Assembly (NCBI GenBank): GCA_002729525.1
Contig: PBYI01000040.1
Coordinates: 1-63,248, forward strand
Origin: Nocardioides sp.
Lineage (GTDB): Bacteria > Actinomycetota > Actinomycetes > Propionibacteriales > Nocardioidaceae
Reading direction: 5' to 3'
DNA length: 63,248 bases
Shown in pieces: positions 13,580 through 22,193 of this stretch. The translations under genes and the position numbers were made by a program. The notes under the pieces were generated by a model. It saw only the letters and a list, made by a program, of their open reading frames with translations, made no database searches and had not been told where the DNA came from. The first letter of the stretch is position 1. Every line of letters starts with the position of its first letter.

Positions 13580-15097
13580 GTGCCCGCAGACCTGACCGTC
13601 GTCGTCCTCGCCGCCGGCGGGGGCACGCGGATGAAGTCCAAGAAGCCCAAGATCCTGCACGAGGTGGCCGGCCGCAGCATGGTCGGCCACGTGCTCGTCG
13701 CCGTCGCCGAGCTCGACCCGGCGCAGGTGGTGGCCGTCGTCGGCCACCAGAGCGACGTCGTCGGGCCCCACCTGCTCGAGCGTGCCCCCGAGCTGCTCCT
13801 GGCCCACCAGGCCGAGCAGCTCGGCACCGGCCACGCCGTCCGGGTCGGGGTCGAGGCCGCCGAGGCAGCCGGGTCCGGCGCCGGTGTCGCCGGCACCGTC
13901 CTGGTGGCGTACGGCGACACGCCGCTGCTGACGGGCGCCACGCTGCGCGAGTTCGCGCACCAGCACGCCGCCAGCGACTGCGCGGTCAGCCTGCTCTCGG
14001 GCCTGGTCGACGACCCGTTCGGCTATGGCCGGGTGGTCCGCGACGCCGAGGGCGACGTGCTGGCGGTGGTGGAGGAGAAGGACGCCACCGCCGCGCAGCG
14101 CGAGATCGGCGAGATCAACTCCGGGATCATGGCGTTCGACGCGTCGTTCCTGCGCGATGCGCTCCCGCGGCTGAGCAACGACAACGCCAAGGGCGAGTAC
14201 TACCTGACCGACCTCGTCGGCCTGGCCCACGACGCCGGACTCTCGGTCGGCGCGCACGTCGTCGACGACGTCGCCCAGACCGAGGGTGCCAACGACCGGG
14301 TCCAGCTCGCCGCCGTCGGCCGGGTGATGAACCAGCGCATCGTCGAGGCCTGGATGCGCGAGGGCGTCACCGTCATGGACCCCGCCACCACCTGGCTCGA
14401 CGCCGACGTGGTGCTCGCCTCCGACGTGACCCTCCTGCCCGGCACCCAGCTGCTCGGCGCGACCGTGGTCGCCGAGGACGCCGTCGTCGGCCCCGACACC
14501 ACGCTCAAGGACTGCGAGGTCGGCGCCGGCGCGCGCGTGGTCCGCACCCACGGGGAGCTGGCCGTCGTCGGCGCGGGCGCGACGGTGGGCCCCTGGAGCT
14601 ATCTCCGCCCCGGCACCGAGCTCGGCGCCGACGGCAAGATCGGTGCCTTCGTCGAGACCAAGAACGCCCGGATCGGCGAGGGCGCGAAGGTGCCCCACCT
14701 GTCGTACGTCGGCGATGCCGAGGTCGGCGAGGGCACCAACATCGGCGCGGGCACGATCGTGGCCAACTACGACGGCGTCGCCAAGCACCGCACGGTCGTC
14801 GGCCGGCACGCCCGCACCGGCTCCAACAACACCTTCGTCGCCCCGGTCCGCATCGGTGACGGCGCCTCCACCGGGGGCGGCACGGTCGTCCGCGAGGACG
14901 TCCCGCCCGGCGCGCTCGCGGTCAGCGCGGGCCCCCAGCGCACCATCGAGGGCTGGGCCGCCCGGCGCCGCGCGGGCACCCCGCAGGCGCAGGCCGCCGA
15001 GGAGGCCTCCTCCGACGCGTCCACCCACCCGTCCACCCAGCCGTCCACCGACGACCCCGGGGTCGCCGCACCGCACCCCGATGGGGGAGACTCCTGA
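13580..15097 (+). CDS. glmU: Bifunctional N-acetylglucosamine-1-phosphate uridyltransferase / glucosamine-1-phosphate acetyltransferase
   Basis: This 505-residue cytosolic enzyme makes UDP-GlcNAc for peptidoglycan and surface glycans. The N-terminal pyrophosphorylase domain begins VVVLAAGGGTRMKSKKPKIL (signature G-x-G-T-x-M-x-S/K); GTGHAV, YGDTPLL and EINSGIMAF follow. The C-terminal left-handed beta-helix (about 255-455) has hexapeptide repeats (IGAFVETKNARIGEG), VPHLSYVGDAEVGEGTNIGA and ANYDGVAKHRT with the acetyltransferase His. A Pro/Ser/Thr-rich tail of about 40 residues is an extension beyond the usual 460-490. prs follows 2 bp later, so the two are an operon. Confidence 0.97.
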   Translation: MPADLTVVVLAAGGGTRMKSKKPKILHEVAGRSMVGHVLVAVAELDPAQVVAVVGHQSDVVGPHLLERAPELLLAHQAEQLGTGHAVRVGVEAAEAAGSGAGVAGTVLVAYGDTPLLTGATLREFAHQHAASDCAVSLLSGLVDDPFGYGRVVRDAEGDVLAVVEEKDATAAQREIGEINSGIMAFDASFLRDALPRLSNDNAKGEYYLTDLVGLAHDAGLSVGAHVVDDVAQTEGANDRVQLAAVGRVMNQRIVEAWMREGVTVMDPATTWLDADVVLASDVTLLPGTQLLGATVVAEDAVVGPDTTLKDCEVGAGARVVRTHGELAVVGAGATVGPWSYLRPGTELGADGKIGAFVETKNARIGEGAKVPHLSYVGDAEVGEGTNIGAGTIVANYDGVAKHRTVVGRHARTGSNNTFVAPVRIGDGASTGGGTVVREDVPPGALAVSAGPQRTIEGWAARRRAGTPQAQAAEEASSDASTHPSTQPSTDDPGVAAPHPDGGDS

Positions 15098-15098
15098 C

Positions 15099-16079
15099 GT
15101 GACCGGCATCCTCAGGACCACCGAGAAGAACCTGATGGTCTTCACCGGACGGGCGCACCCCGTGCTCGCCGAGGAGGTCAGCGACCTGCTCGGCACCCCG
15201 CTGGTGCCGACCTCGGCGTACGAGTTCGCCAACTCAGAGATCTACGTCCGCTACGAGGAGTCCGTCCGCGGGTGCGACGCCTTCGTGATCCAGAGCCACA
15301 CGGCTCCGATCAACGAGTGGATCATGGAGCACCTGATCATGGTCGACGCGCTCAAGCGCGCCTCGGCCAAGCGGATCACCGTCGTGATGCCGTTCTACGG
15401 TTACGCCCGTCAGGACAAGAAGCACCGCGGCCGCGAGCCGATCTCGGCCCGCCTGGTCGCCGACATGTTCAAGACCGCCGGCGCCGACCGCCTCATCACC
15501 GTCGACCTGCACGCCGACCAGGTCCAGGGCTTCTTCGACGGCCCCGTCGACCACCTGATGGCGCTGCCCGTCCTCGCCGACTACGTGAAGTCCAAGTACG
15601 GCGGCCAGAACCTCGCCGTCGTCTCCCCGGACGCCGGCCGCATCAAGGTCGCCGAGCGCTGGTCGGCTCGCCTCGGTGGCGCCCCGCTGGCCTTCATCCA
15701 CAAGTCGCGCCGCACCGACCGGCCCAACGAGACCGTCGCCAACCGCGTCGTCGGCGACGTCGAGGGCCGCATGTGCGTGCTGGTCGACGACATGATCGAC
15801 ACCGGCGGCACCATCGTGAAGGCCGCCGAGGCCCTCATGGCCGACGGTGCCGCGGGCGTGGTCATCGCCGCCACCCACGCGATCCTGTCCGACCCCGCCG
15901 TCGAGCGCCTCAAGGGCTGCCCGGCGGAGGAGGTCGTGGTCACCAACACGCTGCCGATCCCGCCCGAGCGCGAGTTCGAGGGACTGACGATCCTCTCGAT
16001 CGCCCCGCTGGTCGCCCGCGCGATCCGCGAGGTCTTCGAGGACGGCTCGGTCACCTCGATGTTCGATGGGCACGCCTGA
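15099..16079 (+). CDS. prs: Ribose-phosphate pyrophosphokinase
   Basis: This 326-residue enzyme makes PRPP from ribose-5-phosphate and ATP for nucleotide, His and Trp synthesis. Motifs: FANSEIYVRYEESVRGCDAF, VMPFYGYARQDKKHRGREP (ATP flexible loop), the signature DLHADQVQGFF (metal His), and PRPP loop VLVDDMIDTGGTIVKA. GTG 15099 is preferred over the in-frame ATG at 15081 because GGGGGAG lies 9 nt upstream of it. It is in an operon with glmU. Confidence 0.97.
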   Translation: MTGILRTTEKNLMVFTGRAHPVLAEEVSDLLGTPLVPTSAYEFANSEIYVRYEESVRGCDAFVIQSHTAPINEWIMEHLIMVDALKRASAKRITVVMPFYGYARQDKKHRGREPISARLVADMFKTAGADRLITVDLHADQVQGFFDGPVDHLMALPVLADYVKSKYGGQNLAVVSPDAGRIKVAERWSARLGGAPLAFIHKSRRTDRPNETVANRVVGDVEGRMCVLVDDMIDTGGTIVKAAEALMADGAAGVVIAATHAILSDPAVERLKGCPAEEVVVTNTLPIPPEREFEGLTILSIAPLVARAIREVFEDGSVTSMFDGHA

Positions 16080-16163
16080 CCCGCCCGACCCCGCCTGTCA
16101 GGGGCGTCCCGGTCGGTCCAGAGCAGGGGTCGCCCCGCCGCGCGCTGCCCTAGGTTCGCGCGC

Positions 16164-17082
16164 ATGGGTCTGTTCGACCGCATCAAGCAGGGCCTCCAGG
16201 GCCTGAGCGCGCCGCCCGACGAGGAGCGGTTGCGGGAAATGCTCGCGGGCCTCCCGCCGGAGAAGCGGGCCGCGGTCGAGGCCCAGCTGGCCCGCGTCGA
16301 GCGTGAGCAGTCCACGGCGCAGGAGCGGTGGGAGCAGCAGTCGGCCGCCCAGGACGCCACCCGCGTGCTGGAGAGCCCCGCCGGGCGCCACCGGTACGGC
16401 GCCGCCGCCTCCGACGGGCTCTCCCCGGACGAGCTGGTCGCCCGGATCAAGGAGGTCGGCGTGCTGCGCGCCGAGCACGAGGCCGAGCAGCGACGCCGCG
16501 GCGACCTCCGCGGCACCGTCGAGCAGGGGCTGGAGCGTCCCGCGGTCGCCCAGGAGCACGACCCCGTACGCCGCCGCGAGACCGCCGCGGCCGAGCGCGC
16601 GGCCCGCGACACCGCACGGGCGGCGTACCGCGACGAGGAGGCGGTGACGCCGGTCGTCACCCGGCTGGCCACCCGCGGCGGGGTCCAGCTCGACGACCTC
16701 GCCACCCACCTCGCGCGCCCCGGCCTGGCCGCCCGCCCCGACCTCGTCTGGGGCGTCTACCGGGTGCCCGACCGCATCTCGCCCGCGCGGACACCGGACT
16801 CCGAGGGCGCCCGCGTCGTGGAGTGGGAGGTGGTCCACCTCCCGGTCGAGGGGCTGCCGCCCGCCCCGCCGTCGGCGATCGCGGTGCTCGCGGCCGACGA
16901 GCACTGGGTCGCTCGCGGCCCCGGCGACCCCGTCGGTCGCCGACGAGGACCTCGGCCGCGCCCTCGCCGAGGAGGGCGGGCTGGGCCCGCAGAACGTCCT
17001 GGGTGTTACGCGGCTCGGCGCATTCCGGGCGGTCGCCCGGGGTGGCGACACCGCCGACGGAGGCGGGCTCGGGGTGCCGTAG
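16164..17082 (+). pseudogene. Hypothetical protein broken by a one-base frameshift
   Basis: The ATG has TAGGTT 7 nt upstream (leaderless). The first 250 codons encode a charged helical region (MGLFDRIKQGLQGL...PPEKRAAVEAQLARVEREQS) and then a domain ending VLAADEHWVAR near 16916. In that frame the sequence then becomes Arg/Gly/Pro-rich nonsense and overruns the next gene. The +1 frame from 16915 reads AAPATPSVADEDLGRALAEE, then GGLGPQNVLGVTRLGAFR, and stops at 17080-17082, just before the next gene. The total length of 919 nt is not a multiple of three. It is either a true mutation or a sequencing error in the GC run CGCGGCCCC at 16914-16922. No family is recognised. Confidence 0.7.
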
Positions 17083-17085
17083 TCG

Positions 17086-17766
17086 ATGGTGGTGGGGTGC
17101 GTCGTGCTGCACCCGGCCGCCTCGGCGGAGGCGGTGCTCGGCGCACGTCGACGGATGGCCGACGCGGCTCCGCTGGACCTCCCGCACGACAGCGAGGACG
17201 TGATCTCGGTGGCCCTCGACTGGGACTCCGTGGCCCGGGTCGTCCACCCGCACCCGCACCACCCGCCGCTCGTGCCGTCGCCGTTCGCCTACCTGCCGAG
17301 CAGCCCGCAGGAGCTGCTGACGGCCTACCTCGAGGTCGTCGGGGTGCGCCCCACCGACTGCTGGTCGGCGCAGTGCACCGTCACCGGCCTCGGCGCGCTG
17401 CACGCCGGCGGTGCCCTGAGCCTCGAGACCGGACCGAGGCAGCCCTGCGCCGACGGCACGGACCGGCGTCGGGTGCACGGGTGCGAGCTGGTGCTGGTCA
17501 CCTACCGCGACCGACCGGAGTACGCCGCCGGCCGCGAGCGCTGGGAGGCCTACCAGCGCGAGGTGCTCCAGGCGCACCTGGAGCGCGGCGTCGAGCTGCG
17601 TCCCGTCGTCCCGGCCGGCTGGGCGCCGGACCGGTTCCGGGCGCTGCGTGCCGTCGCCGCCGCGGTGGAGGCGGTGCAGCGGTTCGCCGGGTGGTCGGGC
17701 GAGGAGACGCCGCCGCGCTACCGCTACTGCGCGCCGGGGGAGTCGCCGGCGGACCGGCCGGGCTGA
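17086..17766 (+). CDS. Conserved hypothetical protein
   Basis: This 226-residue protein has its ATG 3 nt after the stop of the frameshifted gene, which suggests co-transcription. Visible features are FAYLPSSPQELLTAYLEVVG, CWSAQCTVTGLGALHAG and a C-terminal helical part (ERWEAYQREVLQAHLERGVE). There is no signal peptide, membrane segment or known active-site motif. I cannot assign a function. It is convergent with pepN, separated by 27 bp. Confidence 0.65.
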   Translation: MVVGCVVLHPAASAEAVLGARRRMADAAPLDLPHDSEDVISVALDWDSVARVVHPHPHHPPLVPSPFAYLPSSPQELLTAYLEVVGVRPTDCWSAQCTVTGLGALHAGGALSLETGPRQPCADGTDRRRVHGCELVLVTYRDRPEYAAGRERWEAYQREVLQAHLERGVELRPVVPAGWAPDRFRALRAVAAAVEAVQRFAGWSGEETPPRYRYCAPGESPADRPG

Positions 17767-17793
17767 CCGCAGGGTCGCCGCGCGCCTCCGGGA

Positions 17794-20256
17794 TCAGCGC
17801 ACGTCGTCGAGCGCGTCCTCCCAGTGCCGCCGCAGCACGGCCGGCCCCTCGTCGCCGGCCAGCACGCCCGCCACGTCGGCGACCTGCGCCGGCGTCAGGG
17901 GGATCGCCGGGAACGCCCGACCGACCACCTGGGAGAACGCCTGGCCCCGCCGGACCGCGATCTCCGGTCCGCGGGCCAGGTAGCGGTCGACGATCGGGCC
18001 GAGCAGGTCGACCTGCTCGGGCTGCCACAGCCCGGACGCGGCCGCCTCGAAGCGTCGGTTGGCGACGTCCGGCTCGACCATGACCGCCCAGGCCGCCTCC
18101 TTGGCCTCCCGCGACGGCCGCGCCGCCAGGGCCCGTACGGCGCCCAGCTCGCCGTCGACGCCACCGTCGCGGCGTCGCTCGGCCTCGACGAACGCAGCGT
18201 CCGCCTCGCCGATCGCCGCGAGCCGGGTCACCACCCGCCAGCGCAGCGCCGCGTGCAGGGGCAGCCCGAAGACCGCGTCGGCGTCGAGCCAGCCGCGCAT
18301 CAGGCCGGCGTCGCGCGAGCTCGCGGCCAGCGCCTCGCAGAACGCCACCCGCAGCTCGCCCTCCGCGTCGCCCCCCGGGTCGCCCTCCGCGTCGCCCTGC
18401 GCACCCGCACCAGCCGTGTCGAGCCGGGCCAGGCCGTCGAGGCAGGTGCGGTCGAGCAGCGCGACCGCCCGCGGCACGTCGCCCGCGGCCACCCGGTGCG
18501 GCAGCACCTTCACGTGCGCGCGGGACAGCACCGACGTCACCAGGGTGGGTGCGGTCTCGGCCGGCAGCTGGTCGGCGACGACCGCGAGGTAGTCGAGCGG
18601 GTCGAGGGCGCGGGTGCGGACGGCGTCGTACAGCTGGCCCCACACGACCGCGCGGGCGAGCGGGTCGTCGAGCCGGGAGACGCCGGCAGCCAGCGCCGCG
18701 CGCGACGCCTCGTCGAGCGCCAGCGCCGCGAAGGTCTCGCCGCCGGAGTTGGGCAGGACGACCCGGCCGGCCAGGTCGTCGAGGCGCACCGGGTCGGCCC
18801 CGAGGTCGACCAGGCGCGAGCCCACCGGCGCCAGCCCGTCGTCGTACGCCGTGACGGTGAAGCGGTGCGGGCGGGTCCCCTCGCGGACCAGCACCGGCAC
18901 GTCGCCGTCGCGCTCGACCCGCACGGTGTCGAAGCCGCTGCTGCGCAGCCACGCCGTCGCCCAGCCGCGCACGTCACGGTCGGAGGCGGCGTCCAGCGCG
19001 TCGAGGAAGTCGGCCAGGGTCGCGTTGCCGAACCGGTGCCGCGCCAGGTAGCCGTTCACCCCGGCGAGGAAGGTGTCCTCGCCCAGCCAGGTCACCAGCT
19101 GGCGCAGCACAGCGTTGCCCTTGGCGTAGCTGATCATGTCGAAGTTGCCGGCCGCGGCGTCGACGTCCGGCACGTCCTCGGCGTCGGGGGCGACCGGGTG
19201 GGTCGAGCGACGGGCGTCGGCCTCGTAGCCGGTCGCCTTGCGGGTGCTCTCGAAGGTCACCAGTGCCTCGGGGTAGCCCGCGGCGCGGGCGGCGACGGTG
19301 TAGCCGAGCATGTCGGCGAACGACTCCTGCAGCCAGGTGTCCTCCCACCACGTCATCGTCACCAGGTCGCCGAACCACATGTGCGCCATCTCGTGGGCGA
19401 TCGTGGTGGCGCGCGAGGCCCGCATCCGGTCGGTGAGCCGCCCTCGGGGGAGGTACTCGTCGCGGTAGGTCACGCAGCCCGGGGTCTCCAGGGCGCCCCA
19501 GTTCTGGCCCGGCGCGAAGACCTGGTCGTAGGAGTCGAAGGCGTACGGCTCCTCGAACACCTCGGCGTAGTGGTCGAAGCACGCCTCGGTCGTACGCCGC
19601 AGCTCGTCGGCGTCCCGGTCGAGCTCGGCGGCCAGCGAGGCGCGGGCGTGCCAGCCGAACGGCAGGCCGGCGTGCTCCCAGGTCACCGAGTGCCACGGCC
19701 CGGCGCACACCACGAACATCACGACCGGGACCGGCGGCGTCGTCGCGAACTCCCAGCGGCCGCCCTCGCTCGCGGTGGTCCGGCCGTTGGCGAGCACCGT
19801 CCAGGTCGGGTCGGCGGTCACCCGGAGCGTCACCGGCGCCTTGAGGTCGTTCTGGTCGAAGCAGGGGAGGACCTTCTGCGCGACGTCCATGCCGACGTAC
19901 GCCGACGCGTACACGGCCCCGTCGGCGGGGTCGGTGAAGAGGTGCATCCCGTCGCCGTCGTTGACGTAGGGCACCCGCGCCTCGACGACGACCCGGTGGT
20001 CGCCACCCAGTCCGGTCAGCGCGATCCGGCGGCCGTCGTAGCAGGCGTCGTCGAGGCGTACGCCGTCCAGCTCGACGACGACGTCCTCGGCGCGGGCCAG
20101 CTCGAGGAACGTCTCCGGCTCGCGGCAGGTGAACGACACGACCGCCCGGCACCCGTAGGTGCCCTGCGCCGGGTCCGTCAGGTCCAGGTCGAGGTCGTAG
20201 GAGACGTCGGAGACGGCGGCGGCGCGCGCCCGGGCTTCGGCGAGGGTCAGGCTCAC
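17794..20256 (-). CDS. pepN: Aminopeptidase N (M1 family zinc metallopeptidase)
   Basis: This 820-residue cytosolic aminopeptidase removes N-terminal residues from peptides. The M1 signature is present: ATTIAHEMAHMWFGDLVTMT with HEMAH near 287-291 and the third ligand Glu in WLQESFADMLGY. The exopeptidase motif GAMEN is replaced by GALET (NWGALETPG), as in many actinobacterial PepN. The long C-terminal helical ERAP1-like domain follows (about 520-820). The GTG start has TAGGCT 6 nt upstream, so it is leaderless. It is transcribed away from rplY. Confidence 0.95.
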   Translation of the reverse strand: MSLTLAEARARAAAVSDVSYDLDLDLTDPAQGTYGCRAVVSFTCREPETFLELARAEDVVVELDGVRLDDACYDGRRIALTGLGGDHRVVVEARVPYVNDGDGMHLFTDPADGAVYASAYVGMDVAQKVLPCFDQNDLKAPVTLRVTADPTWTVLANGRTTASEGGRWEFATTPPVPVVMFVVCAGPWHSVTWEHAGLPFGWHARASLAAELDRDADELRRTTEACFDHYAEVFEEPYAFDSYDQVFAPGQNWGALETPGCVTYRDEYLPRGRLTDRMRASRATTIAHEMAHMWFGDLVTMTWWEDTWLQESFADMLGYTVAARAAGYPEALVTFESTRKATGYEADARRSTHPVAPDAEDVPDVDAAAGNFDMISYAKGNAVLRQLVTWLGEDTFLAGVNGYLARHRFGNATLADFLDALDAASDRDVRGWATAWLRSSGFDTVRVERDGDVPVLVREGTRPHRFTVTAYDDGLAPVGSRLVDLGADPVRLDDLAGRVVLPNSGGETFAALALDEASRAALAAGVSRLDDPLARAVVWGQLYDAVRTRALDPLDYLAVVADQLPAETAPTLVTSVLSRAHVKVLPHRVAAGDVPRAVALLDRTCLDGLARLDTAGAGAQGDAEGDPGGDAEGELRVAFCEALAASSRDAGLMRGWLDADAVFGLPLHAALRWRVVTRLAAIGEADAAFVEAERRRDGGVDGELGAVRALAARPSREAKEAAWAVMVEPDVANRRFEAAASGLWQPEQVDLLGPIVDRYLARGPEIAVRRGQAFSQVVGRAFPAIPLTPAQVADVAGVLAGDEGPAVLRRHWEDALDDVR

Positions 20257-20322
20257 CCGGCGAGCCTACGGACGGGCCCGCTGCCGGCGCCCACGCCCCC
20301 GGGAGGGGTGGCGGGCGCCCGA

Positions 20323-20353
20323 TTGGCCGGTTCGGCACCCCGCGCCGTAGGAT
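20323..20353 (+). promoter_or_regulatory. Putative promoter of rplY
   Basis: TTGGCC (20323-20328) and TAGGAT (20348-20353) are separated by 19 bp, with a predicted start near 20360. This places a leader of about 205 nt before rplY, unusual in a region where many genes are leaderless. Confidence 0.5.
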
Positions 20354-20360
20354 CGTGCAG

Positions 20361-20565
20361 TTGCCTCGGCGAGGGAGTGAACGCTCCGTGATCGACAGGG
20401 CCGGTTCGTGCGCTGCACGCCGCCGTCGACGCGGCGCCGCCGAGCCGGGGCCCTGAGAGCACCGCCCGCCGGTGGCACGCCGCCGCGAGCGCCAGCACGA
20501 CCCGCCGACACCGGCAGCACGTCACGAACCAGCGACATAAGCAGCGACACAGGAGAGACGCCACC
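20361..20565 (+). promoter_or_regulatory. Long structured 5' leader of rplY
   Basis: The 309-bp gap 20257-20565 holds no gene. Within it CTCGGCG (20365-20371) can pair with CGCCGAG (20438-20444), and AGGGCC (20397-20402) with GGCCCT (20449-20454). The two stems cross, so together they would make a pseudoknot. A ribosomal-protein autoregulatory leader is a possible role; this is inference from pairing by eye. Confidence 0.4.
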
Positions 20566-21240
20566 ATGGCCGACAAGATCAAGGCTGAGACCCGCACCGA
20601 GTTCGGCAAGGGCGCCGCCCGCCGCATCCGTCGCGACGACAAGGTCCCCGCGGTCGTCTACGGCCACGGCGCCGAGCCGCGCCACCTGACCCTCCCGGGC
20701 CACGAGACCTGGATCGCGCTCAAGAACGGTGGCGCCAACGCGCTGCTCGAGCTCGACATCGAGGGCGAGACCCAGCTGGCGCTGACCAAGCAGGTCCAGA
20801 CCGACCCGATCCGCCGCACCCTCGAGCACATCGACTTCGTCGCGGTGAAGCGCGGCGAGAAGGTCACCGTCGAGATCCCCGTGCACCTCGTCGGCGACGC
20901 CGCCCCCGACACCCTTGTGGTCACCGACCTGGCGACCGTCGAGGTCGAGGCCGAGGCGACCCACATCCCCGAGTACGTCGAGGTCTCCGTCGAGGGCCTC
21001 GAGGCCGGCACCCAGACCCTCGCCGGCCAGCTCCAGCTGCCCTCGGGCACCGAGCTCCTCACCGACCCCGAGTACCTCGTGGTCAACGTGACCGAGCAGA
21101 TGAGCGAGGAGGCCATGGAGGCCGAGCTCGAGTCCGCCGAGGCCGACGCCGGCATCGAGAAGGACGACTCCGACGAGGACGCCGAGGGTGACTCGGAGGG
21201 CTCGGAGGGCTCCGACGACGCCGAGGGCTCCGACGACTGA
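20566..21240 (+). CDS. rplY: Large ribosomal subunit protein bL25 (Ctc/TL5 form)
   Basis: This 224-residue 5S-rRNA-binding ribosomal protein is of the long Ctc/general-stress type. The N-terminal L25 domain (about 1-95: EFGKGAARRIRRDDKVPAVV, LELDIEGETQLALTKQVQ, RRTLEHIDFVAV) is followed by the TL5 beta domain (about 100-185). An acidic Glu/Asp/Ser tail of about 40 residues (DSDEDAEGDSEGSEGSDD) is longer than usual. CAGGAG lies about 10 nt upstream of the ATG. pth follows 95 bp downstream, a common actinobacterial pairing. Confidence 0.97.
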   Translation: MADKIKAETRTEFGKGAARRIRRDDKVPAVVYGHGAEPRHLTLPGHETWIALKNGGANALLELDIEGETQLALTKQVQTDPIRRTLEHIDFVAVKRGEKVTVEIPVHLVGDAAPDTLVVTDLATVEVEAEATHIPEYVEVSVEGLEAGTQTLAGQLQLPSGTELLTDPEYLVVNVTEQMSEEAMEAELESAEADAGIEKDDSDEDAEGDSEGSEGSDDAEGSDD

Positions 21241-21335
21241 TCGGACCCACCCGTAGCGTGTGAGCGCCGGTCGGCCACCAGGCCGGCCGGCGCTCTGCTC
21301 GTCCCAGGCCCGTCCCAGGCACCCCAGGAGCACCC

Positions 21336-21935
21336 GTGAGCACCGACACCGACGCCGTGTGGCTGGTCGTGGGCCTCGGCAACCCCGGACCGTCGTACGC
21401 CGGCAACCGGCACAACATCGGCTACCTCGTCGTCGACGAGCTGGCCTCGCGGATGGGCGGCCCCTTCCGCGCGCACAAGACCGGCCGCGCCGACGTCGTC
21501 GAGGGCCGTCTGGCGCCCCCGGGTGCCCCGGCGCCGCGCGTGGTGCTCGCCAAGCCGCGCTCCTACATGAACGAGCTCGGCGGGCCGGTCAAGGCGCTCG
21601 CCACCTTCTACAAGGTCCCGCCCGCCCGGGTCGTGGCGATCCACGACGAGCTCGACATCGCCTTCGGCACGCTGCGCGTCAAGCTCGGCGGCGGCGACAA
21701 CGGCCACAACGGTCTGAAGTCGATGCGCTCCTCCCTCGGCACCGGCGACTTCCACCGGGTGCGCGCCGGCATCGGCCGGCCCCCGGGCCGCCAGGAGGTC
21801 GCCGACTTCGTGCTCTCCGACTACAGCCGCACCGAGCGCAAGGAGCTGCCGTTCCAGGTCGACTCCGCCGCGGACGCGGTCGCCTGCCTCGTCGAGCAGG
21901 GCCTCGAGCGCACCCAGCAGCAGTTCAACTCCTGA
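21336..21935 (+). CDS. pth: Peptidyl-tRNA hydrolase
   Basis: This 199-residue enzyme recycles peptidyl-tRNA released from stalled ribosomes. Signatures are [20 protein letters not shown] (catalytic His about 27), [13 protein letters not shown] (Asn) and [20 protein letters not shown] (Asp about 105), followed by [16 protein letters not shown] lies before the GTG start. It lies directly downstream of rplY. The protein is complete and of normal length. Confidence 0.97.
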   Translation: MSTDTDAVWLVVGLGNPGPSYAGNRHNIGYLVVDELASRMGGPFRAHKTGRADVVEGRLAPPGAPAPRVVLAKPRSYMNELGGPVKALATFYKVPPARVVAIHDELDIAFGTLRVKLGGGDNGHNGLKSMRSSLGTGDFHRVRAGIGRPPGRQEVADFVLSDYSRTERKELPFQVDSAADAVACLVEQGLERTQQQFNS

Positions 21936-22193
21936 CGTCGCCCACCCGTGGCCCGTCCGCGGCCCACCCCTGTCGACGGGGCGCCGTAACAGCAAACCCT
22001 CGCTCCGGTAACGACCTCCACGGGCCACCGCGGGCGGGGGTAACAAGTGTTCACCAAGACCGGTGATCCGGGTCGCGACCCCGTGACGGGCGCCCATGGT
22101 GGGACTAATGTCCATTGCTGTAGCGAGGGGTTCGTCGGCTGACCTCGCCACCGCTTGGGGGAACCTGCCGACACAGCTGGGGGGCTGTTCCTG

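Noticed and set aside
16916..18083. Frame-0 continuation of the 16164 gene into pepN
   Set aside because: The sequence is Arg/Gly/Pro-rich and antisense to pepN; the +1 frame from 16915 gives the sensible ending at 17082.
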